From NCBI GenBank assembly GCA_016199985.1, contig JACQFQ010000064.1, forward strand, positions 54,166 to 118,165: a stretch of 64,000 nt of DNA, written 5' to 3'. Positions within the stretch are counted from its first letter, which is position 1; every line of letters starts with the position of its first letter. Positions 51,036 through 59,456 of the stretch are shown piece by piece. The notes below the pieces were generated by a model that saw only the letters and a list, made by a program, of their open reading frames with translations, did no database searches and had not been told where the DNA came from. The DNA comes from Verrucomicrobiota bacterium. Lineage in GTDB: Bacteria > Verrucomicrobiota > Verrucomicrobiia > Limisphaerales > UBA11320. Both the position numbers and the translations under genes were made by a program.

Positions 51036-52064
51036 ATGAGCCTGAAAGAACTGATCGAAGACAACAGCAATGAGGCCGCTCCTCCGGCGCCCCCCGTGGT
51101 GCTCATGGTGGACGATCAAGCGATGGTCGGAGAGGCCATGCGCCGGATGTTGGGGACGGAGCCCGACATCGTGTTCCATTTTTGCTCCCAGCCCGATGAG
51201 GCGATCGAGAAGGCGATCAGCGTGAAGGCGAACGTGATTCTCCAGGATCTTGTGATGCCCGACGTCGACGGGATGACCATGGTCGGACGGTACCGATCCC
51301 ATCCGGGCACGCGGGAGATCCCGATCATCGTCCTCTCCTCCAAGGAGGATCCCACGGTCAAGCGCGACGCCTTCACAAAGGGGGCCAACGACTATCTTGT
51401 CAAGCTGCCGGACCCGATTGAGTTGATCGCGCGAGTTCGCGCGCACGCGCGAAGCCACCACGCTCAACAGCAACTGCGATTCCTCCAGAAGAAGCTCGAG
51501 GCGAGCAACGCGGTGCTCCGTCAACTCTCCACGCATGACGGGCTGACCGGCCTCTCGAACCGCCGACACTTCGACGAGGTCTTCGATCGTGAATGGCGCC
51601 GGTGTCTCCGCAGCGGGAAGGAGATGAGCCTGGTTATGATCGACATCGACGGCTTCAAGCTCTTCAACGATCACTATGGGCATCAAGGCGGCGACGACTG
51701 CCTGCGCATGGTGGGGCAAGCCATCCAAAAGGGGATGCTGCGCGGCGGCGATCTGGCCGCGCGTTACGGCGGGGAGGAGTTTGCGGTCGTCCTGCCGGAG
51801 ACGGACCTGGAAGGCGCGGCGGCCGTGGCGGAGAGGCTGCGCGCGCGGGTGGAGGATCTTCACATGGCGCACGAGAAATCTCCCTGCGCGGACCATGTCA
51901 CCATCAGCATCGGCGTGGCCTCGTGTCTGCCGAGTCTGAAGAACAGCCTCGAGACGCTCGCCTCCGAAGCCGATCGCGCGCTCTACCAGGCCAAGCGAAG
52001 CGGACGCAACCGCGTCGTGAAGGCCGCGGGCCGCTCCTCCCTAAGGGACTCCGAAGCCGCGTAG
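51036..52064 (+). CDS. Response regulator diguanylate cyclase (REC-GGDEF)
   Basis: This 342-residue protein makes cyclic di-GMP when phosphorylated, as in WspR/PleD. The receiver domain (about 20-140) has D26/D27 and phospho-acceptor D71 in LQDLVMPDVDG. A coiled-coil linker precedes the GGDEF domain (about 165-330), whose active site is intact as GGEEF at 245-249. The inhibitory I-site RxxD is also present (RGGD, 236-239), so product feedback is expected. No partner kinase is adjacent. Confidence 0.95.
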   Translation: MSLKELIEDNSNEAAPPAPPVVLMVDDQAMVGEAMRRMLGTEPDIVFHFCSQPDEAIEKAISVKANVILQDLVMPDVDGMTMVGRYRSHPGTREIPIIVLSSKEDPTVKRDAFTKGANDYLVKLPDPIELIARVRAHARSHHAQQQLRFLQKKLEASNAVLRQLSTHDGLTGLSNRRHFDEVFDREWRRCLRSGKEMSLVMIDIDGFKLFNDHYGHQGGDDCLRMVGQAIQKGMLRGGDLAARYGGEEFAVVLPETDLEGAAAVAERLRARVEDLHMAHEKSPCADHVTISIGVASCLPSLKNSLETLASEADRALYQAKRSGRNRVVKAAGRSSLRDSEAA

Positions 52065-52313
52065 CCTCCGGACAAGCCTGACGGACCGGCGCTCGGTGGC
52101 GCCCGGGAGGAAGTCGTTTCAGGGTTTAGCGCCCGCTTCGCACTTCAATCCGTTCGACGTCCCCGTCCCTGGCCTCATTGCGAACGCCGGGAACGCTGAG
52201 TCTGCTGGGGCGGCGCAAAGCGGGACCCCCGGCGTCTTCCGGGCTCGGCCGTTCATACCCCCGAGCGAGAATTCCTTGTCCGCTTTTCGATCCGGCGCAC
52301 ATATAACCAGTGA

Positions 52314-53783
52314 ATGAACGACGCGCCAGACCAGGCCTTGATGGAACAGTTCGCCCGGGATGATTCCGAGACGGCGTTCACGACCCTGGTGGAACGGCAT
52401 GTCTCCCTCGTGCATTCGGTCGCGCTGCGTCATACGAGCGATCCCCAGCAGGCGCAGGACATTACCCAAGCCGTGTTCATCCTGCTTGCCCGCAAGGCAG
52501 GCTCGCTCGGGCGCAAGACCGTTCTTTCGGGCTGGCTTTATCAAACGGCCCGGCTCACGGCGGCGAACTGGCGTCGAGCCGAGGCCCGTCGCATCCGCCG
52601 CGAGCAGGAGGCTTTCATGGAATCCACACTCGAAGAAGCCAGACCAGAGGCTGTTTGGAGCGAACTGTCGCCTCTTCTCGACGACGCGATGTCCCATCTC
52701 AGCGCGACCGATCGAGACGCGATCGTCCTGCGTTTTTTTCAGAACAAAACCCTTCCCGAAGTGGGTTCCGCGTTGGGGATGGAGGAAAGCGCCGCGAACA
52801 AGCGCGTGAGCCGCGCCCTCGAAAAGCTTCGAAAACTCTTCGCCCGGCGCGGCGTCGCTCTCACGTCGGTTCTTATCGCAAATGCGGTCGCGGCGAACTC
52901 GGTGAACGCCGCCCCCGCAGGGTTGGCCGCAACGCTCGCCTCCGGCGCGACGCAGAGCGCCGCCATTGCGCCCGCGGTGACCGCGCTGGTGAAAGGAGCC
53001 TTGAAAGCGAACTTTTGGATGAAGCTGAAACTTGCCTCGAGCTTGGGCCTGGGGGCGGCGCTGGTCTGCGGCTTGGTGACCGTGGGGGTTTCGCAAGGCC
53101 CCGGCGGCGACAAACGAACACCGCGGGAGATCTTCACGATGATGGGAGAGAAATACGCCTCGCTGACCCGTTACAGCGATGACGGAACAACTGTGGCCTA
53201 CCTGAATGGGATGGCGCTCACCAACACTTTCTCGCTCAAACTGGCCAGGCCGAACCTCTATCGGATCGAATGGCGGCAGCCTCTGTTCGGAACCGTGACG
53301 AGCAAAGGCGCCGCCTGGTCGGCGGGCGAAGGCGATGTCGTGCTGTTGGGGGAACAAGGCCCGCGCAAGGAACCCAGTATGGAAAGCGCGCTCTCCACCA
53401 CAACAGGCGTCTCTAGCGGCGCGGCCGCCAACATTCCCGGCATGTTCTTCAAGATGAAATGGGCCAGCCAGCTCGGTGACTGGGTCGGACAAAACCGTGA
53501 AGCGGACGGGAGAGTCGGAACTGTGGATTGCCACGTTTTCAGCAAGGAATTGAATGGCCGGACCCGGACGGTCTGGATCGGCAAACAGGATCTTTTGATC
53601 CATCAGGTCGAGACAGTCGTCAGCAGCGCATCCATGAAAGCCGCCATGGCCGAGGCCAGAAGGCGCCAGCCAGAAATCTCCACGCGTCCGCCGAAGATGG
53701 AGTTCACGGAGACTCGATACATGGAGACGCACGAACACATCGTCTTGGATCAGCCCCTCCCGCTCTCCGACTATGCGCGCTGA
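52314..53783 (+). CDS. ECF-type sigma factor with membrane anchor and extracytoplasmic C-terminal domain
   Basis: This 489-residue protein joins an ECF sigma factor to a membrane and envelope module. Sigma region 2 is at about 10-95 (FTTLVERHVSLVHSVALRHT... TQAVFILLARKA...), and region 4 is at about 125-178 (LSATDRDAIVLRFFQNKTLPEVGSALGMEESAANKRVSRALEKLRKLF). After an Ala-rich stretch comes a single transmembrane helix (about 238-259), then about 225 residues outside (REIFTMMGEKYASLTRYSDDG...LKLARPNLYRIEW...), which resemble LolA/DUF2092-type lipoprotein-carrier folds. No separate anti-sigma gene is near. A TATAAC box at 52302-52307 lies 7 bases before the ATG and there is no Shine-Dalgarno sequence, so the mRNA may be leaderless. 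Confidence 0.9.
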   Translation: MNDAPDQALMEQFARDDSETAFTTLVERHVSLVHSVALRHTSDPQQAQDITQAVFILLARKAGSLGRKTVLSGWLYQTARLTAANWRRAEARRIRREQEAFMESTLEEARPEAVWSELSPLLDDAMSHLSATDRDAIVLRFFQNKTLPEVGSALGMEESAANKRVSRALEKLRKLFARRGVALTSVLIANAVAANSVNAAPAGLAATLASGATQSAAIAPAVTALVKGALKANFWMKLKLASSLGLGAALVCGLVTVGVSQGPGGDKRTPREIFTMMGEKYASLTRYSDDGTTVAYLNGMALTNTFSLKLARPNLYRIEWRQPLFGTVTSKGAAWSAGEGDVVLLGEQGPRKEPSMESALSTTTGVSSGAAANIPGMFFKMKWASQLGDWVGQNREADGRVGTVDCHVFSKELNGRTRTVWIGKQDLLIHQVETVVSSASMKAAMAEARRRQPEISTRPPKMEFTETRYMETHEHIVLDQPLPLSDYAR

Positions 53784-53857
53784 ACGTCGCCGTCCAGGAG
53801 GATGCGGCAAAAACGCGGGTTGGCGCTCCGGCGAGGCGAGAAGCGCCGCCGCGGCTT

Positions 53858-54874
53858 CTACGGGCGCAAGCTGTTCCCGTGCGCGTGGGCGTGCTCCTGG
53901 CGCTGCTCCAGGCTGGCGGCCTTGGCTGGAAACGGCTTGCCGCCCATCTCGACGTAAGCCTTCTCCACCTGGGCGGCGAGGAAGTCGCCCACATATCGCG
54001 CGATTCGCGGCTGCTTCAGCAAGGCCGCCTTGATCTCGTCGACCGCGGCTCTCGCTTCGCTCGGGTTCTTGCGAACGCGCTTCTTGACCTGCTTCCACAA
54101 CTCCACAAAGAAGGTTTGCTGGTCCTCCAGCAAGTCTCCGGCGCCGATCGGACCGTGACCGGGACAAACAATCTTCGCCCCGAGTCGCTTCGCGCCCTCC
54201 AGGGTCTTGATCCATTGCTCGATATTTCCGTCGCCGGTGTAATTGTAGGGGCCGTTCACGCAGGCGTCTCCCGTGAAGAGGATCTTTTCTTTCGGCAGCC
54301 ATGCCCATCCATCGCCATGGGTATGCGCGACGCCGAAGTGGAGCAGCTCCACGCGATGCCGCCCGTCGTCGAAAATCATGTCGGTGCGATACAGCAGCGT
54401 TGGAGGCTTGAGCTTGCTCGCGGCGACATCGGGCCGAGACTTCGCCGACTCCTCCCATCGGCCGGGCTTATCGCCGTAATGGCCGGTCTCGTACTTCTTC
54501 ATTTCCTCGATCACGCCGGCGTGCGCGACGGGCGTCGCTCCGTTCTCGACCCAGACTTGGTTTCCATAGGCGTGGTCGCCATGGTGATGAGTGTCGAAGG
54601 CGAAGCGGATGGGCTTGTCGGTGATGGCCTTGATCTTTGGAATGATCTCCTGGGCGCCGGACGGGAAGTTGCCGTCGATGACGAGGACGTAATCCTCGAA
54701 GACAATCCAACCGTTGTTGCAATGCCCATGGCCCTTGATGTCGCCCTCGTGAAAGTAGACATCGGGCGCGAGCTTCTCAGCCTTGTTTGCCTCCCCCAGG
54801 CACAACGCGGCGGGAAAGGACGCGGCCACGAGGACGCGGAGCGCGGCCCGTCTTGCTGCAATTGGGATTCTCAT
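53858..54874 (-). CDS. Secreted MBL-fold metallo-hydrolase
   Basis: This 338-residue protein has a signal peptide (AALRVLVAASFPAALCLG) and a metallo-beta-lactamase fold. The zinc motif is THHHGDHAYGN, with further ligands in HTHGDGWAWL, FTGDACVNG and CPGHGPIGAG. The extra C-terminal helices (about 270-338) are Lys/Glu-rich. Relatives include periplasmic cyclase-like and quinoprotein-relay MBL proteins. ATG 54874 was chosen because GGAGG lies 8 bases upstream and a signal peptide follows; ATG 54901 is in frame upstream. It is downstream of the ATP-grasp gene on the same strand. Confidence 0.9.
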   Translation of the reverse strand: MRIPIAARRAALRVLVAASFPAALCLGEANKAEKLAPDVYFHEGDIKGHGHCNNGWIVFEDYVLVIDGNFPSGAQEIIPKIKAITDKPIRFAFDTHHHGDHAYGNQVWVENGATPVAHAGVIEEMKKYETGHYGDKPGRWEESAKSRPDVAASKLKPPTLLYRTDMIFDDGRHRVELLHFGVAHTHGDGWAWLPKEKILFTGDACVNGPYNYTGDGNIEQWIKTLEGAKRLGAKIVCPGHGPIGAGDLLEDQQTFFVELWKQVKKRVRKNPSEARAAVDEIKAALLKQPRIARYVGDFLAAQVEKAYVEMGGKPFPAKAASLEQRQEHAHAHGNSLRP

Positions 54875-55011
54875 GCCGAGATCCTCCAAAAACCGCTTCA
54901 TCAGGTCAATGGGGAAGCTCGCAAGAGGGAACACCGCAAGCGCCCGCCAAACTGCGGACAATGTTTGGAACCGCTGCGCGACGGGACGGAGGAGCCGACG
55001 TGAGCCCGCGT

Positions 55012-56031
55012 TCAATCCCGCTTTGCTGCCAGCCCGAGACGGACTATGCGGTCAAGAAGCTGGGGATAGCTCAGCCCGGCTTTCAGGGCCGACTGCGCGA
55101 AGTCCTCATCGGCGGCGAGGATGGGGTTGGGATTCGCCTCGATGAAATAGATCTCGTTGGCGGAAGTGAGGCGAAGGTCCATCCGGGCATAGCCATCAAT
55201 GGTCAGCAGATGATAGATGCGCTTGCAGACCTTTGCGATGTTCACCGCCACAGCCGGATCGAGTCCCTCGGCGAACTGGTTTTGGAGGCCCCAGCGTTTC
55301 CGGTACTCCTCATCCCACTTGGCCTTGTAGGTCGCGATCTTGGGCTCGTCGGGCGGGACCTCGTTGAAGATCAGCTCGCGAATGGGAAGGGCGTCCAGGC
55401 GGTGGTTTCCAAGGATGCTGACGTAAAGCTCGCGGCCTTCGATGTACTCCTCCGCGATCACATCGGACTGATACTTCTCGTGGATGAAAAGAACCCGGTC
55501 CTTGAACTGCTCATCGGTCTCGACGAACGAGGCCTGGGAGATGCCCAACGAGGCTTCCTCCTTCAACGGCTTGACCAGAATCGGAAACCGCAATCGCTTG
55601 GGCCGCGTGATTCGTTGGCCGCGGGCGATGACGGAAAACTCGGGAACATGAATGCGATGATAGCCGAGGATTTTCTTGGAGATGCCTTTGTGTTTGCAGA
55701 GCGTCAAGCCCGTGGAGCCGCACCCCGTGAAAGGGGCCCCCTGCATTTCCAGGAAGGACGCGATGTTCTGGTCGAACGCGCGGTTGTTTTTGAATTGGTC
55801 GGCCAGGTTGAAGATGATGTTGGGAGTGAAGGTCCCGAGTTTCTGGCGCAGGAGATCCAGGTCATCGAAGATGGCGAGATACTCGACCGAGTGACCGAGC
55901 TGCTTGAGCGCCTCCAGCACGTTGGCTTCGGTTTTCCAGTCGTCGGTCTTCAGTTCGGCGCTGAGATCCTGATCCAAGGCGGTGGGCGCGATCGCGTCGA
56001 AGAGGGCGAGGATGTTTAGCTTCTTTTTCAC
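55012..56031 (-). CDS. ATP-grasp ligase (D-Ala-D-Ala ligase-like)
   Basis: This 339-residue carboxylate-amine ligase has the ATP-grasp layout: an N-terminal Rossmann-like part (LNILALFDAIAPTA), PNIIFNLADQFKNN, the ATP-lid region RFPILVKPLKEEASLGISQAS, EEYIEGRELYVSILGNHRLDALPIRELIF, and the metal site MDLRLTSANEIYFIEANPNPIL. It resembles Ddl but lacks its usual N-terminal substrate motifs, so a different amino-acid or peptide substrate is likely. The start is a GTG at 56031, 6 bases after the metallopeptidase stop, so the two are one operon. Base composition is lower in GC than neighbouring genes. Confidence 0.9.
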   Translation of the reverse strand: MKKKLNILALFDAIAPTALDQDLSAELKTDDWKTEANVLEALKQLGHSVEYLAIFDDLDLLRQKLGTFTPNIIFNLADQFKNNRAFDQNIASFLEMQGAPFTGCGSTGLTLCKHKGISKKILGYHRIHVPEFSVIARGQRITRPKRLRFPILVKPLKEEASLGISQASFVETDEQFKDRVLFIHEKYQSDVIAEEYIEGRELYVSILGNHRLDALPIRELIFNEVPPDEPKIATYKAKWDEEYRKRWGLQNQFAEGLDPAVAVNIAKVCKRIYHLLTIDGYARMDLRLTSANEIYFIEANPNPILAADEDFAQSALKAGLSYPQLLDRIVRLGLAAKRD

Positions 56032-56037
56032 GCGGGA

Positions 56038-57057
56038 TTATTTTGTGCGTTTGAACTTGCCGGTGAAGAGGTGGTTCATGACCAGCGTGGTGATATAGGC
56101 GGACACCTGCAGGCTGTGCTGCGGCTCATTCGGCCTGAGACTCAGATCCAGCTGGTCGCAGCGTTCGATGAGTCGGGTGAGAAGCTTGTTGACGGGATAT
56201 CTGTTTTCCTTTGTCCAGCGACAGATCGAGTCCATCAGCGAGCGTCGTTGCTGACGGAGCCACGCCGACGCCTTGACGCGATCGACGATTTCAGGTCCGG
56301 CGGAGAAGAGATGGTTCAGGTCGTTATCGTAAAAATCGGGATACGAATCCTCGAAGAGTTTGCGCTTCTTCGCGTAGTAGGTCTTCAGTTTGAGGTTGAG
56401 GCAGTGATAGTCCGGAACGCGGTATTCGGGTTGATGAACCGGCGGCCGGCCCGCGATGGAGCGCATCAGCTCGTCCACGTATTCGAGCTTTTGCAACGCC
56501 TTCCAGTCCTTGTAACGCTCCCGCCAGTCCAGGCCAGGCGTGAGCCAGACGGCGAAGGTCTCGGCGAAGTCCTCGTCGGGATGGCTCTGGGCGTACCAGT
56601 CGTCGAGATGAACCACGTAGGATCGGCTATAGGGTCGAGGCCGGTAGAACTGAGGGGTCTCTTCGAAGGAGGTCAGGCCGAAGATGCGCTGCCACCGCTT
56701 CTTCCGATAGAGCTGGTAGGCGTAGGCGTACGCATGGGCCGCTTCGTGACGCATGAGCTTCATGAACGATTCAGGCGTTTCGCCCTCCACTTCAAGAATC
56801 AGCTTCCGTTCGAGCTTCCGCAATCGCTCGTGCGCCAGGAAAAACGGAACGAAGATGGCCGGGATCCCGACAGGCACGAACCACTCATCGCCAATGTGGC
56901 AGGGAGGGTGGAAGGTCATGCCTTTGGCGCTGAGTTCATCGTAGAGCCGCTGAACGAGAGGCTGCAACTCGGTGCCATCCAGTTTGAGATCAAAATGGGA
57001 AATCCTTCGTTCCAGCAACTGGTCGTCGCTGAGGTTCACCCATTCGGCCGATTCCAT
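56038..57057 (-). CDS. Putative zinc-binding metallopeptidase paired with ATP-grasp ligase
   Basis: This 339-residue cytoplasmic protein has no signal peptide. The zinc site is HEAAHAYAYAY (ligands His104, His108; Glu105 catalytic), with a second acidic site in SHPDEDFAETFAVWL (Glu162/Glu166), typical of the group annotated as putative zinc-binding metallopeptidase. The C-terminal third is helical and charged (KRKLFEDSYPDFYDNDLNHLFSAG; QQRRSLMDSICRW). It directly precedes the ATP-grasp gene by 6 bases. Pairing of a ligase with a peptidase suggests making and trimming a peptide or cell-wall-linked molecule; this is inference. Confidence 0.85.
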   Translation of the reverse strand: MESAEWVNLSDDQLLERRISHFDLKLDGTELQPLVQRLYDELSAKGMTFHPPCHIGDEWFVPVGIPAIFVPFFLAHERLRKLERKLILEVEGETPESFMKLMRHEAAHAYAYAYQLYRKKRWQRIFGLTSFEETPQFYRPRPYSRSYVVHLDDWYAQSHPDEDFAETFAVWLTPGLDWRERYKDWKALQKLEYVDELMRSIAGRPPVHQPEYRVPDYHCLNLKLKTYYAKKRKLFEDSYPDFYDNDLNHLFSAGPEIVDRVKASAWLRQQRRSLMDSICRWTKENRYPVNKLLTRLIERCDQLDLSLRPNEPQHSLQVSAYITTLVMNHLFTGKFKRTK

Positions 57058-57330
57058 CCGCAGAGGCTAGAGGCTTGGGAGATTTAGACAATCCGAGATT
57101 GATTGGCGCAGGGACCTCCACATTGAAGGCGGCCACACGACACGAAGACAGCGGGGTTGTCTTCCTGAGCCGTTCATGCGGGGCGTTGCTCAGGGGTGGG
57201 AACACATCGAAGACCTAGGGCGCCAGTCCGTTCCCCAGGACCTGGATCGCGGCTTGCCTGCGCCTCTCCCACGGCGCGCTTCCCCGGCGCCCCGCGGAAC
57301 ACCCGGAGCGACCATCCCTCGCGTCCGACA

Positions 57331-57582
57331 TCATTGAATGGGGGAGTCTGAGGGGGGCAGTTGCACCGAGGGCTCAAGCTCCACCTTGAGCTTCATCCCA
57401 GGAATCCTTCGAAGCTTGCTCAGCTTCGACCGCTCGACTTCCCCCGAAATCACGCGAATGGCCTTCATCACGTCGTGCACCTCCATCCCGTGCTTTTTGA
57501 GCTTGGACGTGGCCGCGGCAAGCTCCCCCTCCATCAAGGTGACCACGATGCGGACCGATTTCTTTCGGGACGGTTTGCTCAT
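57331..57582 (-). CDS. Stand-alone peptidase-inhibitor I9 (subtilisin propeptide)-like small protein
   Basis: This 83-residue cytoplasmic protein has the beta-alpha-beta-beta-alpha-beta pattern of subtilisin propeptides: VRIVVTLMEGELAAATSKLKKHGMEVHDVMKAIRVISGEVERSK, then IPGMKLKVELEPSVQLPPSDSPIQ. The acidic-proline tail 'V-Q-L-P-P-x-D-S' is shared with small bacterial proteins that are often labelled ketohydroxyglutarate aldolase, a name not supported by size or residues. Such domains act as chaperones or inhibitors of S8 proteases. An S8 subtilase gene is 3.5 kb upstream on the same strand. Confidence 0.75.
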   Translation of the reverse strand: MSKPSRKKSVRIVVTLMEGELAAATSKLKKHGMEVHDVMKAIRVISGEVERSKLSKLRRIPGMKLKVELEPSVQLPPSDSPIQ

Positions 57583-57757
57583 AGGTTTTCAACTAATATG
57601 GCGCGACACGCCTTCCATGCAAGCGCCGCCCACACGCATCGCTCGGGAAGCAGGACACGTCCGAACGGTATGACGACGGCGCGCAAGGGCTGCTCCGCGG
57701 CCGCGAACCGAATCCAGTCCTGCACAAGACGCGGGCCGGGAGCGCTCGCGTTCGGGC

Positions 57758-58117
57758 TCAGCTGAGAAGAGCGTTCAGCATTTCCTCTCCGAGCGCCTCC
57801 TTCCCAGTGCGCAGAACCCATCGCTCAAAGGCCCGCCCGTCATCGCTGCGTTGGCGGGGTGGTTCATCATGGAGAGGGTGAAAAAACACATGGCCATTGG
57901 CGACAACAATGCGTTGAACGCCTCGCTCCGTGGTCATGGTGATCTTCAGTCTCCGGTATCCCAGCCCCGCTGTTATCGGGGCTGGGGCCGGAGCGTGATC
58001 CAGGCTTCCGAGTTGTGCGACGAGCGCGAGAAACCGAACCGCCTCAGCGGGCTCCAAGTCCCAAACGGGATTCTGGAGCCCGCTGTAAACATCAGCCTCC
58101 ACGGATATCGTCGTCAT
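57758..58117 (-). CDS. Small protein with the 'D-V-Y-S-G-x-x-N-P-x-W' module, unknown function
   Basis: This 119-residue protein has no signal peptide. Residues 5-36 (VEADVYSGLQNPVWDLEPAEAVRFL...) align with the N-terminus of the gene just upstream (VTADIFSGRPNPQWIVSGAEAATAL...), followed by a shared GLGYR/GLGNRG strand block. The rest (FERWVLRTGKEALGEEMLNAL) is helical. The function is unknown. It starts 37 bases after the stop of the larger module-bearing gene, so the two are co-transcribed. The pattern suggests a small binding or immunity-like partner, which is not proven. Confidence 0.75.
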   Translation of the reverse strand: MTTISVEADVYSGLQNPVWDLEPAEAVRFLALVAQLGSLDHAPAPAPITAGLGYRRLKITMTTERGVQRIVVANGHVFFHPLHDEPPRQRSDDGRAFERWVLRTGKEALGEEMLNALLS

Positions 58118-58154
58118 GTTGTTCCCAAGGGTTCACCGATGCGCCGTCGCTCTT

Positions 58155-59072
58155 CTATCTCACCACCATCTTCTTCTGCGCAAACATGAATCGGCAGAAG
58201 ATCGTGTAAGGTCCCCGGTTGGCGGTGCGGGGATCAACGACCACTCGGCCGGCGTTGTCCACATTGCGCGCCGCTGTCCCCCCGGGTTTGTGGCCCCAGA
58301 ACCCCTGCGTGGCTTTGCGATACCAGTGGTAGTCGATAAAGCCCGGGCCGGGCGCGATGACGAGAGCCATATACCACCGATTCTTTTGCGAGTCCGGCGC
58401 GCACGCAAACGTCCCTCCATCGCTCACCGCGCCATTGCCCACATCGGCGCAGTTGATATGCGCGTACATGTGCCCGCTTGCCCGTCCCGGTTGGGCGAAT
58501 GTGTCGGTCCGCCGGTTGGTCGCGTAGTTATAGCAGTTGTTCCGGCTGATATGCGCCGGGTCATTCCAAAAGCCCGGGTTGAACAGGGTTGTTTCGATGA
58601 GGCAGGCCGCGGTCGCGCTCACGCTGCTCGCCGAGTCGATCGTCTCCGCTTGCTCGGCCGAGTGGGTGAGAGGTCCGCGCGCCGCGGGAAGTCCGCCGAG
58701 AATGAAACGCATCAGGTCCGCGTCCAGAGGAAGGGCCCCTTCCGCGGAGGTCAACAAAGGATGATCCCCTGCGCCGTGCGCGGTCAGCGCGGCGATCAAT
58801 CGTTCCGCTGTTTCCCTGGCGTGGCTTTCATGAGAGCTGCCGCTCCCCGCGAGTCGGAAAATCGCGGGCACTCCGTACTCGTCTTGCGAGTGATCGTTGA
58901 GCACCTCCACAATGAGGCCTCTGTTGCCAAGGCCCTGGAAGCCGGAGTCAAGGTTCGCAGCCGCCGCAGGCTGCTGGGAGAGGGCGCGGAGCGCCGTCGC
59001 GGCTTCGGCGCCCGACACGATCCACTGAGGATTTGGGCGTCCCGAGAATATATCCGCTGTGACTTTGATCAT
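58155..59072 (-). CDS. Two-domain protein: 'F-S-G-R-P-N-P-x-W' module plus putative Cys/His hydrolase domain
   Basis: This 305-residue protein has no clear signal peptide. The N-terminal module (1-100) is shared with the downstream gene. The C-terminal domain (about 165-305) has RNNCYNYATNRRTDTFAQPG with Cys180, then CADVGNG, WYMALVIAPGPGFIDYHWYR with His249, and GFWGHKPGGTAARNVDNAGRVVVDPRTANRGPYTIFC. A conserved Cys early, an H-W-Y-R strand later and nearby Asp (272 or 280) would suit a papain-like Cys-His-Asp hydrolase or amidase, but no known family name could be given. The 5' flank shares AAAACCTATG with the I9-like gene. Confidence 0.75.
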   Translation of the reverse strand: MIKVTADIFSGRPNPQWIVSGAEAATALRALSQQPAAAANLDSGFQGLGNRGLIVEVLNDHSQDEYGVPAIFRLAGSGSSHESHARETAERLIAALTAHGAGDHPLLTSAEGALPLDADLMRFILGGLPAARGPLTHSAEQAETIDSASSVSATAACLIETTLFNPGFWNDPAHISRNNCYNYATNRRTDTFAQPGRASGHMYAHINCADVGNGAVSDGGTFACAPDSQKNRWYMALVIAPGPGFIDYHWYRKATQGFWGHKPGGTAARNVDNAGRVVVDPRTANRGPYTIFCRFMFAQKKMVVR

Positions 59073-59456
59073 AGGTTTTGGTTTGTTGTTGGCTTTTTGT
59101 CGTCCGTCCGACGGGGTGGAAAACCCTCAGTCGGGAAGGTGGCGCGCCATCAACAAACCCCCTCGATCAATAGGGGCCGGCTTCGAACGTCGGCCCGCAG
59201 AACTCATGGGGATTCGTCGCGAGTCTCTGTCATCACTCTTGGGCGCGGTCCACGGTTCAACCAGACTACGGCCTGATCCGCTGACTTCTTTCGCGTGGCG
59301 GAGGCAACCTTGTAATGACCTGGAACTGTCGACGCCCCCGAAGCCATTCCGTGAAACCGGCGTTGAGGGAGAAAGGGGGAAGGCTTCGGCGGGCGGGCGA
59401 ATCCCCTAGGGATCTCAGAGCAAGCTCGCAGGATCGCGAGGAGGCAGGAAAGCCGT
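59073..59456. other. Intergenic region, 384 bp, nothing recognised
   Basis: It lies upstream of the 305-residue module protein and downstream of the glycosyltransferase-like gene, both minus strand. The short frames present have no protein features. It should contain the promoter for the module-gene group; no clear -35/-10 pair was found. Confidence 0.45.

Noticed and set aside
52276..52307. Standard sigma-70 promoter for the ECF-type gene
   Set aside because: The TTGTCC/TATAAC spacing is 20 bases, too long to call with confidence; only the -10 box was kept, as a leaderless-start observation.
57331..57582. Ketohydroxyglutarate aldolase
   Set aside because: An 83-residue protein cannot form the aldolase barrel and lacks the Schiff-base lysine context; the I9-like pattern fits better.
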